From Planktothrix sp. PCC 11201 (GTDB lineage: Bacteria; Cyanobacteriota; Cyanobacteriia; Cyanobacteriales; Microcoleaceae), in contig NZ_LT797711.1 of the NCBI RefSeq assembly GCF_900009135.1, positions 437,545 to 501,544 on the forward strand: a stretch of DNA of 64,000 bases, in the 5' to 3' direction. A model generated the notes under the pieces. It saw only the letters and a list, made by a program, of their open reading frames with translations. It ran no database searches and had not been told where the DNA came from. Of the stretch, positions 18,546-26,266 are shown piece by piece. A program made the position numbers and the translations under genes. Within the stretch, counting starts at the first letter, position 1. Each line of letters begins with the position of its first letter.

Positions 18546-19703
18546 ATGTTTGCTGTGTCGTTAACCTATGCAATGGTTCATGAATGGTTAACACCCCTGG
18601 CGACGGGAGGTTCAGAACTCGTTGTTCAGGAAATTCTCAACCATATTCAGGCGGATGTTTACTCCCTGATTGATTTTGAATCCACCAACCCCGATAGCTA
18701 TTTATATCAACGCTCCATTGGTACAACCTTTCTTCAGCATTTCCCCAAAGCCCGCTCTGGGGTGCAGAAATATCTGCCCTTACTGCCTCTGGCCATTGAA
18801 CAACTCGATGTCCGAGGGTATGACGTGATTCTCTCCTCCTCCCATGCGGTGGCTAAAGGAGTTCTCACCAGTCCCCATCAACTGCACCTCTGTTACTGCC
18901 ATACACCCATGCGCTACGCCTGGGATTTAACCTTTGACTACCTGAACAGCAGTTTAGCTGGAAAGGGGCTGCAAGGGGTGTTTACCCGCTATCTGTTGCA
19001 TCGTTTGCGGCAGTGGGATGTGGTCTCGGCGAACCGGGTTGATTATTTCATGGCGAATTCCAAACATACAGCCCGACGAATTTGGCGCTGTTATCGTCGC
19101 CCGGCTAGGGTGATTTATCCCCCGGTACAGGTAGAACGCTTTCAGTTTCAACCGCAAAAACAGGATTTTTACTTAACGGTTTGCCGTTTGGTCAGTTATA
19201 AAAAAATAGCCTTGATTGTCCAAGCCTTCAATCGCCTGGGATACCCATTAATTGTTATTGGGACAGGAGCCGAATTGAATGCTATTCAGCAGATGGCTAA
19301 ACCCAATATTCAGGTTTTGGGGTGGCAACCAAATGACGTCGTAGACCAGTATATGAGGGATGCCAAAGCCTTTGTCTATGCCTCCTGTGAGGATTTTGGT
19401 ATCGCCTTAGTCGAAGCTCAAGCCTGTGGGACTCCGGTAATTGCCTACGGGGGGGGAGGGGCTTTAGAAACCGTGCGAGATCTGCGACAATATCCAGATT
19501 CTGCAACGGGTTTATTATTTTCCGCCCAAACTGAGGAGGCCTTAGTGGAGACCATAGAAGCCTTTGAGCAGTCTCAAGACCAGTTCAATCCCGATATGGC
19601 CAGATTAAATGCCACTCAATTTAGCCCGAAACAATTCCAAGAACATTACTGGGGATTCGTGGAGCATTGCTGGCAACAGTTTCAATCGGGCAATATCAGC
19701 TAA
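18546..19703 (+). CDS. Glycosyltransferase family 4 (exopolysaccharide synthesis)
   Basis: I place the start at ATG 18546 (385 aa, MFAVSLTYAMVHEW), because GT4 enzymes begin with such a VHEW strand; an open frame to 18450 gives a non-conserved extension. The N-terminal Rossmann half has the acceptor-side motif (HEWLTPLATGGSE). The C-terminal half has the GT-B donor-site features: CRLVSYKKIALIVQAF, LGWQPNDVVDQYM, and the E-x7-E motif in EDFGIALVEAQACGTPV. It should transfer a sugar from a nucleotide donor to a lipid-linked saccharide at the cytoplasmic membrane. The next gene is the initiating sugar-phosphate transferase, followed by GDP-fucose genes, which supports a role in cell-surface polysaccharide. 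Confidence 0.88.
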   Translation: MFAVSLTYAMVHEWLTPLATGGSELVVQEILNHIQADVYSLIDFESTNPDSYLYQRSIGTTFLQHFPKARSGVQKYLPLLPLAIEQLDVRGYDVILSSSHAVAKGVLTSPHQLHLCYCHTPMRYAWDLTFDYLNSSLAGKGLQGVFTRYLLHRLRQWDVVSANRVDYFMANSKHTARRIWRCYRRPARVIYPPVQVERFQFQPQKQDFYLTVCRLVSYKKIALIVQAFNRLGYPLIVIGTGAELNAIQQMAKPNIQVLGWQPNDVVDQYMRDAKAFVYASCEDFGIALVEAQACGTPVIAYGGGGALETVRDLRQYPDSATGLLFSAQTEEALVETIEAFEQSQDQFNPDMARLNATQFSPKQFQEHYWGFVEHCWQQFQSGNIS

Positions 19704-19944
19704 AATGCCAATTAATTTCGGACTTATAAAAATCCCTTCCCGATTGCAGAGGCTTGAAAACCCAGGAATACTTAGATTTGTGGGTAACAAATTTAGCCGT
19801 TTCCCCCTGCTGTACTTGAGTTTTCCCGTCCTCAGAGGAACGATTTTCTATCCGAATTTTGACGAACTAAAGCCGAATTACCTATATTGGGTGTCTTGAG
19901 GCTTTATGATCAGGACTGTGTGTGGTGTGAATTGAAGGAGTAAG

Positions 19945-20679
19945 ATGACCGCCAATAGCCAACTCATCTTTGGTAAGGGACTTCGGCGTGGGTTCACAAG
20001 GCAAGGGGTTCTGCCCTTGGCCTATCGAGCAATACCTGAACGCCTCTCTCTACAGCGTGTAGATGAGGAATTTTGGAAGCGATTGTTTGATATTGTCTTC
20101 TCTCTGTCTGTTCTGATTTTATTCGCTCCGGTCTACTTAATTTTGGCTCTGCTGATTGCCTTAAGCTCTCCAGGGTCAGTTTTTTATGTACAGGAGCGCG
20201 TCGGAAAAAACCGCAAGTTATTCGGCTGTATTAAATTCAGAACGATGGTGAGTAATGCCGATGAAATGTTAACGCAAATCATGGAAACTTCTCCCCATTT
20301 ACGAGAAGAATTTCAGAACAATTTCAAGCTCAAACATGATCCTAGAATTACTTGGATAGGTCGGTTTCTGCGGGTGACCAGTTTAGATGAATTTCCCCAA
20401 TTTTGGAATGTTTTAATCGGAGACATGAGTGTAGTCGGCCCTAGACCTTTGGTTGTGGAAGAACTACACAAATATGGTCGTCACATGGATAAAATCCTAA
20501 CGATTAAACCCGGTATTACTGGATTGTGGCAAGTTTCGGGACGCAATGATATTCCCTATCCTCGGCGAGTTCAGATGGATTTATACTATGTCACTTTCAA
20601 GAATTTTTGGACAGACCTGGGAATTGTCGTTAAAACTATTGGGGTTGTGATTTTTCCTAAAAATAATGGAGCCTATTAG
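19945..20679 (+). CDS. Undecaprenyl-phosphate sugar phosphotransferase (WcaJ/RfbP-like)
   Basis: This 244-residue protein is a short (monotopic) initiating phosphoglycosyl transferase. One hydrophobic re-entrant helix (about 48-70, DIVFSLSVLILFAPVYL) precedes the catalytic domain with YVQERVGKNRKLFGCIKFRTM, the DEFPQFWNVL segment and VGPRPLVVEE, then KPGITGLWQVSGR. It transfers the first sugar-1-phosphate to undecaprenyl phosphate on the cytoplasmic face, starting a polysaccharide repeat unit. It lacks the four-helix N-terminal domain of full-length WcaJ. A 241-nt gap separates it from the glycosyltransferase upstream; the gap holds no convincing gene. Confidence 0.93.
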   Translation: MTANSQLIFGKGLRRGFTRQGVLPLAYRAIPERLSLQRVDEEFWKRLFDIVFSLSVLILFAPVYLILALLIALSSPGSVFYVQERVGKNRKLFGCIKFRTMVSNADEMLTQIMETSPHLREEFQNNFKLKHDPRITWIGRFLRVTSLDEFPQFWNVLIGDMSVVGPRPLVVEELHKYGRHMDKILTIKPGITGLWQVSGRNDIPYPRRVQMDLYYVTFKNFWTDLGIVVKTIGVVIFPKNNGAY

Positions 20680-20712
20680 TTCAAACAGAAACATACAGAG
20701 ATGATTCTCTTT

Positions 20713-20748
20713 CCCCTTAACTCTTTTAATCGACGGGTTTAGGGGTTT
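20713..20748 (+). terminator. Possible terminator after the sugar transferase
   Basis: CCCCTTAA (20713-20720) can pair with TTTAGGGG (20738-20745) with one mismatch, followed by TTTTATTTT. The remainder of 20750-21036 has no gene; a TATAAT at 20986-20991 could be the -10 box of gmd, without a clear -35. Confidence 0.4.
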
Positions 20749-21036
20749 TATTTTGAGTCTAATATAAGTAGACTGGAAGATTTAAGTTAGGTTTAGATCT
20801 CCGGTTTCTAAACTCAAAGGGTAGAAGTAGGAATTGAGCCTAACCTTGAATTAAACCTGATCTAAGGTTAATTTGGTTGTAGCTACGATCCTAAAACTCA
20901 AGGGTCTACAAGATCACGTTGACTCCCAAATTGCTGAATGTGTTTCAGGGTGCAGATTAACACAATCCCTAGATTAGTTATTAGGTATAATTAAACTCGG
21001 GAATATTAACCCACAAAACTCTAAGGAATAGTTTAA

Positions 21037-22065
21037 ATGACAGAACGGAAACGGGCATTAATTACTGGAATCACGGGTCAAGATGGCTCATACCTAAGTG
21101 AATTGTTACTAGAAAAAGGCTATGAAGTTCATGGAATTATCCGCCGATCTTCTAGCTTTAATACCAACCGCATTGACCATATTTATAAAGATCCTCACAA
21201 TGCTGAAGCTCGGCTATTTCTACACTATGGAGATTTAACCGATGGTACCACTTTACGGCGGATTATCGAAGAAGTTAAACCCGTAGAAATTTATAATCTG
21301 GGCGCTCAATCCCATGTTCGAGTTAGTTTTGACTCCCCAGAATATACCGTTGATGCCGTTGGAATGGGGGTATTACGTCTCTTAGAAGCGATTCGAGACT
21401 ATCAACAACGTACCGGAATTGAAGTTCGATTCTATCAAGCGGGCTCCTCGGAAATGTTTGGGAAAGTGTTAGAAATTCCCCAAAAAGAAACCACACCCTT
21501 TTATCCCCGTAGTCCCTACGCCTGCGCTAAGGTTTACGGACATTGGCAAACCGTAAACTATCGAGAATCCTATGGTTTATTTGCCTCTAATGGGATTTTA
21601 TTTAACCATGAAAGTCCCCGTCGTGGCCCCACTTTTGTAACTCGAAAAATTACCCGGGCGGTGGCTCGAATTGTTAAAGGAAAACAAAAGGAAATCTATT
21701 TAGGAAATCTCGACTCAAAACGGGATTGGGGCTATGCTAAAGATTATGTTCGAGCCATGTGGCTGATGCTCCAACATTCTGAACCGGATGATTATGTGGT
21801 TGCTACCAATGAAACCCATTCGATTCGGGAATTCCTAGATATTGCCTTTGGTCATGTTAATTTAGATTGGCAAAATTACGTCAAATTTGATCAACGTTAT
21901 CTGCGTCCGGCGGAAGTTGATATTTTAATTGGTGACCCCACTAAAGCCAAAGAAAAATTAGGCTGGGAACCCAGTGTCACCTTTGAAGAATTGGTGAAGT
22001 TAATGGTAGATTCCGATCTCAAAGCCTTAGAAGAAACTCAAGAAGCAACCCATCAATTTGATTAA
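21037..22065 (+). CDS. gmd: GDP-mannose 4,6-dehydratase
   Basis: Gmd (342 aa) converts GDP-mannose to GDP-4-keto-6-deoxymannose, the first step to GDP-L-fucose. It is an extended short-chain dehydrogenase: NADP-binding [19 protein letters not shown] at the N-terminus, the arginine-rich [12 protein letters not shown] loop, catalytic SSEMFG and [10 protein letters not shown] (Tyr-x3-Lys), and the [16 protein letters not shown] segment typical of GDP-mannose dehydratases. The length is normal. GDP-fucose synthase follows after 26 nt, a standard operon. Confidence 0.97.
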   Translation: MTERKRALITGITGQDGSYLSELLLEKGYEVHGIIRRSSSFNTNRIDHIYKDPHNAEARLFLHYGDLTDGTTLRRIIEEVKPVEIYNLGAQSHVRVSFDSPEYTVDAVGMGVLRLLEAIRDYQQRTGIEVRFYQAGSSEMFGKVLEIPQKETTPFYPRSPYACAKVYGHWQTVNYRESYGLFASNGILFNHESPRRGPTFVTRKITRAVARIVKGKQKEIYLGNLDSKRDWGYAKDYVRAMWLMLQHSEPDDYVVATNETHSIREFLDIAFGHVNLDWQNYVKFDQRYLRPAEVDILIGDPTKAKEKLGWEPSVTFEELVKLMVDSDLKALEETQEATHQFD

Positions 22066-22091
22066 TTACGGATACAGTAGAGGCTAAATTT

Positions 22092-23036
22092 ATGAGTCCC
22101 TTAGATTTGACAAATAAACGGATTCTAGTCACAGGAGGGGCAGGTTTTTTAGGGCGTCAAGTGGTCGCTCAACTGCTCCAGTCCGGTGCCGATCCAAATC
22201 ACATCATGATTCCCCGTTCTCGGGAGTATAATCTTTGTACCTTAGACGCTTGTCAAAAAGTCGTTCAGGGTCAAGATATTGTGATTCATTTAGCAGCCCA
22301 TGTGGGTGGAATTGGTTTGAATTTAGTCAAACCCGCCGAACTTTTTTATGATAACTTGATGATGGGGACTCAATTAATTGAAAGTGCCTATCGGGCGGGG
22401 GTGAAAAAGTTTGTCTGTGTGGGGACAATTTGCGCCTATCCCAAATTCACCCCAGTTCCTTTCAAAGAAGATAATCTTTGGGAAGGTTATCCCGAAGAAA
22501 CTAACGCACCTTATGGAATTGCTAAAAAAGCTTTATTGGTGCAGTTACAATCCTATCGTCAACAGTATGGTTTCAATGGTATCTATCTGTTACCCGTGAA
22601 TTTATACGGCCCAGAAGATAATTTTGATCCGAAAAGTTCCCACGTTATTCCCGCATTAGTTCGCAAGGTTTATGAAGCTCAAAAACGGGGAGACAAAACC
22701 CTTCCCGTCTGGGGAGATGGCAGTCCGACCCGGGAGTTTCTCTATTCAACGGATGCGGCCAGGGGTATTGTGATGGCGACTCAATTATATAATGAACCCG
22801 ACCCAGTGAATTTAGGCACAAATCACGAAGTCACAATAAAAGACTTAGTAGAAACGATTTGTGAATTGATGGAATTTCAGGGAGAAATTGTTTGGGAAAC
22901 CGATAAACCTAATGGTCAACCTCGGCGCTGTTTAGATACAACTAGAGCTAAAGAAAAGTTCGGGTTTGTGGCAGAAGTTGGCTTTAAGGAAGGGTTAAAA
23001 AATACCATTGAGTGGTATCGTCAACACGGGGAATAA
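22092..23036 (+). CDS. fcl: GDP-L-fucose synthase (3,5-epimerase/4-reductase)
   Basis: The protein has 314 residues (also called wcaG). It completes GDP-L-fucose synthesis from the Gmd product. Seen motifs: [10 protein letters not shown] nucleotide-binding loop, [12 protein letters not shown], catalytic Ser in GTICAYPK and Tyr-x3-Lys in YGIAKKALL, and [12 protein letters not shown] for substrate binding. It is co-directional with gmd and probably co-transcribed. GDP-fucose is a sugar donor for exopolysaccharide, in line with the glycosyltransferases upstream. A hairpin 20 nt downstream probably ends the operon. Confidence 0.96.
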   Translation: MSPLDLTNKRILVTGGAGFLGRQVVAQLLQSGADPNHIMIPRSREYNLCTLDACQKVVQGQDIVIHLAAHVGGIGLNLVKPAELFYDNLMMGTQLIESAYRAGVKKFVCVGTICAYPKFTPVPFKEDNLWEGYPEETNAPYGIAKKALLVQLQSYRQQYGFNGIYLLPVNLYGPEDNFDPKSSHVIPALVRKVYEAQKRGDKTLPVWGDGSPTREFLYSTDAARGIVMATQLYNEPDPVNLGTNHEVTIKDLVETICELMEFQGEIVWETDKPNGQPRRCLDTTRAKEKFGFVAEVGFKEGLKNTIEWYRQHGE

Positions 23037-23055
23037 TTGTTAACCCATAGGGCTT

Positions 23056-23082
23056 AGTAGGATGGGTCATGCCCATTCTACT
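23056..23082 (+). terminator. Hairpin after the GDP-fucose operon
   Basis: AGTAGGATGGG (23056-23066) pairs with CCCATTCTACT (23072-23082), one mismatch, loop TCATG. There is no strong T-run after it, so it may also be a small repeat element. The rest of the gap (23083-23366) is very AT-rich and shows no gene. Confidence 0.5.
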
Positions 23083-23366
23083 ATTAAAAAACGTCCTTAA
23101 AATTTATCTATGAAGTTGCACTGAATAAAGCAAAAATAATTTAATATTACTCCCAAAATTGGCTTTTAAAAAAAAGTTTTTTATCAGATAAAATATGTTT
23201 GTAAATCTATAATATATCCTCTATTTATTAATAGGTAATCGCATTTTTTTATCAATGCAGGCGGTACATATCCATAATGAAAAATATTCATATTACAAAA
23301 AGATAAATTTATAAAGTTATTCTGTACTATCAATTCTTAACCAATATTATTAGAGAGCAAAAATTA

Positions 23367-24497
23367 ATGAGCGATTCCTTGGGACTTAACGCCGATACCT
23401 CGACTAATCCCATAGTCAGCGTCAAAGTCAATCGAACTATCATCTCTGAAAATGGTGGGATAGGGGCTTTCATCATCCGACTCAGTGAGCCTGCACCCAG
23501 CACCGGGCTGAAGCTGAATATCAGTGCCCTCGACAGCGATAATGCCGGGCCAGATGTCACCAATGAAAAGAGTACAAATCTAAGCATTCAAATGGATCCG
23601 GTCACCAAGAAACCTGCTGCCCTCACCATTGTCCCAGGTGCCACCGAAGCCAGACTCATCCTGACAGGCATACCTGATAATGTAGTCGAAGGGGATGAAG
23701 TCAGTACCCTCAGCTTGTTACCCGGTACAGGCTATACCGTTGCACCCGGCTTTAGCACCGATGCGATTACAGTGACTGAGAAACTCGTGGTGAGTGTCAC
23801 GGCTAGTCCAAATGCGATCGCTGAAAATGGTGGGGTAGGGACTTTCACCATCAAACTCAGTCAGCCTGCACCCAGCACCGGGCTGAATCTGAATATCAGT
23901 GCCCTCGACAGCGATAATGCCGGGGGAGATGTCAGCAACACTAAGAGTGAAAATCTAACCACTCAAATGGATCCGGTCACCAAGAGACCTGCTGGCCTCA
24001 CCATTGCCCCAGGTGTCACCGAAGCCAAACTCATCCTAACTGGGATACCTGATAATGTAGTCGAAGGGGATGAAGTCAGTACCGTAACCCTGTTAGCCGG
24101 TGAAGGCTATATAGTTTTACCGAGCCAGAGCACCGATGGGATTACGCTAATTGATGGTATTATCAGCAATCCCAGCTTACGGACTGCGACTCAATCACCT
24201 TCCTTTACAACTGGTGCTGCTGATCCCCTGACCGGTGAAAACCTGGGGATTCGCTTAATGAACTTAAATACAAACAGAGGTACAGAAGTTGACTTTGATA
24301 ATATTAGTCTAAAAGCTCAAAGTTTAATTACTAATTCGATTACACCTAATCAAGCATTACTCAGTCGCCCTGAAGTTATGCTCAGTAGTCTTCAAGATAA
24401 TGACATCCTCTATAGCAAAGCCCTGTCTCCCATGATGTTTAGTAGTAACGGGAATAATACAATTTACCCTAATAATGGGAGTGAATTTTTTGTGTAA
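23367..24497 (+). CDS. Calx-beta-like tandem-repeat surface protein
   Basis: The 376-residue protein has no signal peptide. Two consecutive copies of a roughly 125-residue Calx-beta-like module (each with the segments ISENGG or IAENGG, PAPSTGL, NISALDSDNAG and IPDNVVEGDEVST) are followed by a roughly 110-residue Asn/Ser-rich tail. Calx-beta modules are calcium-binding or adhesive folds of extracellular proteins. Many cyanobacterial ones leave through type I secretion without a signal peptide; the C-terminal residues EFFV after an Asn-rich stretch resemble the acidic-hydrophobic ends of type I substrates. It follows the polysaccharide genes, so a cell-surface or sheath role is plausible. No transporter genes are adjacent. 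Confidence 0.75.
   Translation: MSDSLGLNADTSTNPIVSVKVNRTIISENGGIGAFIIRLSEPAPSTGLKLNISALDSDNAGPDVTNEKSTNLSIQMDPVTKKPAALTIVPGATEARLILTGIPDNVVEGDEVSTLSLLPGTGYTVAPGFSTDAITVTEKLVVSVTASPNAIAENGGVGTFTIKLSQPAPSTGLNLNISALDSDNAGGDVSNTKSENLTTQMDPVTKRPAGLTIAPGVTEAKLILTGIPDNVVEGDEVSTVTLLAGEGYIVLPSQSTDGITLIDGIISNPSLRTATQSPSFTTGAADPLTGENLGIRLMNLNTNRGTEVDFDNISLKAQSLITNSITPNQALLSRPEVMLSSLQDNDILYSKALSPMMFSSNGNNTIYPNNGSEFFV
23412..24150 (+). repeat. 375-bp in-frame tandem duplication within the Calx-beta gene
   Basis: Equivalent bases are 375 nt apart (GATAATGTAGTCGAAGGG at 23676 and again at 24051), that is 125 codons. Long stretches of the two units are identical or nearly so at the DNA level, including third codon positions, so the duplication is recent or kept alike by recombination. 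Confidence 0.9.
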
Positions 24498-24565
24498 TTA
24501 GGGTATTTTAAAATTAAGTTTCGCACCTTTTTTTACAAATATCAAATAAACCCCTTGTTGTTGGA

Positions 24566-24672
24566 ATGAGTGTCCCCAAAAAAGACATAATTCAAGCCCA
24601 ACAACTGGGGGATTTTGTTTGTTACTGTTAAGACCCCTAAAAAAGACAGGGCTAAAGCCCAACAACGAACAA
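24566..24672. repeat. Duplicated intergenic AAGCCCAACAA motif
   Basis: Two related units, each CCCC(T)AAAAAAGACA followed by AAGCCCAACAAC, lie at about 24572-24605 and 24631-24667. The reverse complement (ATTGTTGGGCTTTAG) starts the inverted repeat at 29184. This is a dispersed intergenic element family. The rest of the 24498-24868 gap holds the promoter listed separately. Confidence 0.65.
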
Positions 24673-24737
24673 GGATAATTAGCTTGAGATCAAGAAGTTT
24701 GATTAGCAAAATAATTGTAACAAATTATTGTCAATTA

Positions 24738-24766
24738 TTGTTGATTTAAGAGGGATAGTTTATAAT
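24738..24766 (+). promoter_or_regulatory. Promoter of gldA
   Basis: TTGTTG (24738-24743), a 17-nt spacer and a perfect TATAAT (24761-24766). The leader to the GTG start is about 96 nt. Confidence 0.5.
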
Positions 24767-24868
24767 ACTATAGTGACGTGAATTAGAACTAAAACAGAAT
24801 TAGTTATTCCTTCAGGTTCCTGACTGCTGCGGTGAGTAAGAGTGTTCGTTTTGAACAAGGAGCAAACC

Positions 24869-25963
24869 GTGATTACTACAGCGATTTTCCCAGCCCGATA
24901 TGTTCAAGGCATTCATGCCATCCGGTTCCTGGGTGAAGAATTGAGTCGTTTAGGTCGCAAAGCCCTGGTAATAATGGGGCCAGTAATTTTTCCGAAATTG
25001 CAACCTGTTGTTGAAGAATTCACCCAGGGAAAAATAGAGATTTATCTGGAACGTTTTGGAGGTGAATGTTGCGATCCTGAAATTGAACACATGGTCAGTT
25101 TAGGTGCAACTCAAGAAGTAGATTTAATTGTGGGAATTGGAGGCGGAAAAACCATCGACACGGCTAAAGCGACCGCCTATCAACTCAAACTTCCCGTGGC
25201 GATTGTTCCGACCATTGCTTCCACCGATGCCCCCTGTAGTGCCCTATCTGTGATTTATACCCCGGAAGGGGTGTGGGAGCGTTATCTAGTCTTGCCGCGC
25301 AACCCCGATTTAGTTTTGGTCGATACCGATATTATTGCCCAAGCTCCGGTGCGGTTCTTGGTGGCGGGGATGGGAGATGCCCTGGCAACTTGGTTTGAAG
25401 CCGAAGACTGTCAGATCAAACGCGCCAAAAATATGACCGGACGGATGGGGCCAATGACCGCCTTTAGTTTGGCCCATTTGTGTTATGAAACCTTGCTCGA
25501 ATATGGGGTTTATGGCAAAATTGCCTGTGAACAACAGGTAGTAACTCCGGCTTTGGAACGGATTATCGAAGCGAATACCTTGCTGAGTGGGTTGGGTTTT
25601 GAAAGTGGCGGACTCGCCGCGGCCCATGCGATTCATAATGGGTTTACGGTTTTGGAAGAAACCAAGAAATTCTGGCACGGTGAAAAGGTGGCTTTTGGGG
25701 TTTTGGCGATGTTGATTTTAACTGATCGCCCCAGTCAAGTGATTGATCGGGTGTTCAGTTTTTGTGAATCCATCGGACTGCCTACGACTTTAGCCGATAT
25801 CGGACTGGAGGGAGTCAGCCCTGATCGCCTATTCTTAGCCGCAGAGCGGGCTTGTAGTACGGGTGAAACCATCCATAATGAACCCTGTGAAATCAGTCCC
25901 GAAGCTGTGTTCGCAGCCATGTTAGCTGCGGATGCCCAAGGACGAAGACGGAAACAATTCTAG
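24869..25963 (+). CDS. gldA: Glycerol dehydrogenase family iron/zinc alcohol dehydrogenase
   Basis: The start is GTG at 24869 (364 aa), because AAGGAG (24857-24862) is placed 6 nt before it; a longer frame from GTG 24842 has no ribosome-binding site. GldA oxidises glycerol to dihydroxyacetone with NAD, and relatives reduce other hydroxyketones. The NAD-binding strand has GIGGGKTIDTAKATA, then PTIASTDAPCSALSVIY. Metal ligands are the Asp in AGMGDALATWFEAE and the His in AAAHAIHNGF and FWHGEKVAFG. The length is typical. It is a single-gene unit; substrate preference cannot be read from sequence. Confidence 0.92.
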   Translation: MITTAIFPARYVQGIHAIRFLGEELSRLGRKALVIMGPVIFPKLQPVVEEFTQGKIEIYLERFGGECCDPEIEHMVSLGATQEVDLIVGIGGGKTIDTAKATAYQLKLPVAIVPTIASTDAPCSALSVIYTPEGVWERYLVLPRNPDLVLVDTDIIAQAPVRFLVAGMGDALATWFEAEDCQIKRAKNMTGRMGPMTAFSLAHLCYETLLEYGVYGKIACEQQVVTPALERIIEANTLLSGLGFESGGLAAAHAIHNGFTVLEETKKFWHGEKVAFGVLAMLILTDRPSQVIDRVFSFCESIGLPTTLADIGLEGVSPDRLFLAAERACSTGETIHNEPCEISPEAVFAAMLAADAQGRRRKQF

Positions 25964-26266
25964 GTTGATTTTCTGATATTTAGGAGCGATCGCTTTTTTG
26001 GGAGGTAAAAGAGCGATCGTCTTAATGATATTCTTCCTCACAACTATTAATTAATTAGAGTTCGGCGTTTAATTCCCTTCAATACAGATGCCTGGTAGAA
26101 TGGTTAAGATTTGTATGATCCTCGTCCAATTTTAGGGGTGTGGAGTTGGAAAGACAGAGAATCCGGCAGAATTAAAGGTTTAGCTCCAAAAAAGGGCTTG
26201 ATAGTTCTGTCTATTTATGGTATTTTACCTAAATTGATTTTATCATTAAAAAAACAATATAAACCA
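25964..26266. other. 303-nt gap without a gene
   Basis: It contains two GCGATCG sites, one a full HIP1 octamer followed by T6 (25986-25999) that might act as a weak terminator. A TTG-initiated in-frame extension of the next gene runs through 26111-26266 but is followed by a much better start with a signal peptide. Confidence 0.6.

Noticed and set aside
19704..19899. Open frame in the gap between the glycosyltransferase and the sugar transferase
   Set aside because: The frame begins inside the glycosyltransferase gene in another phase, and shows no conserved feature.
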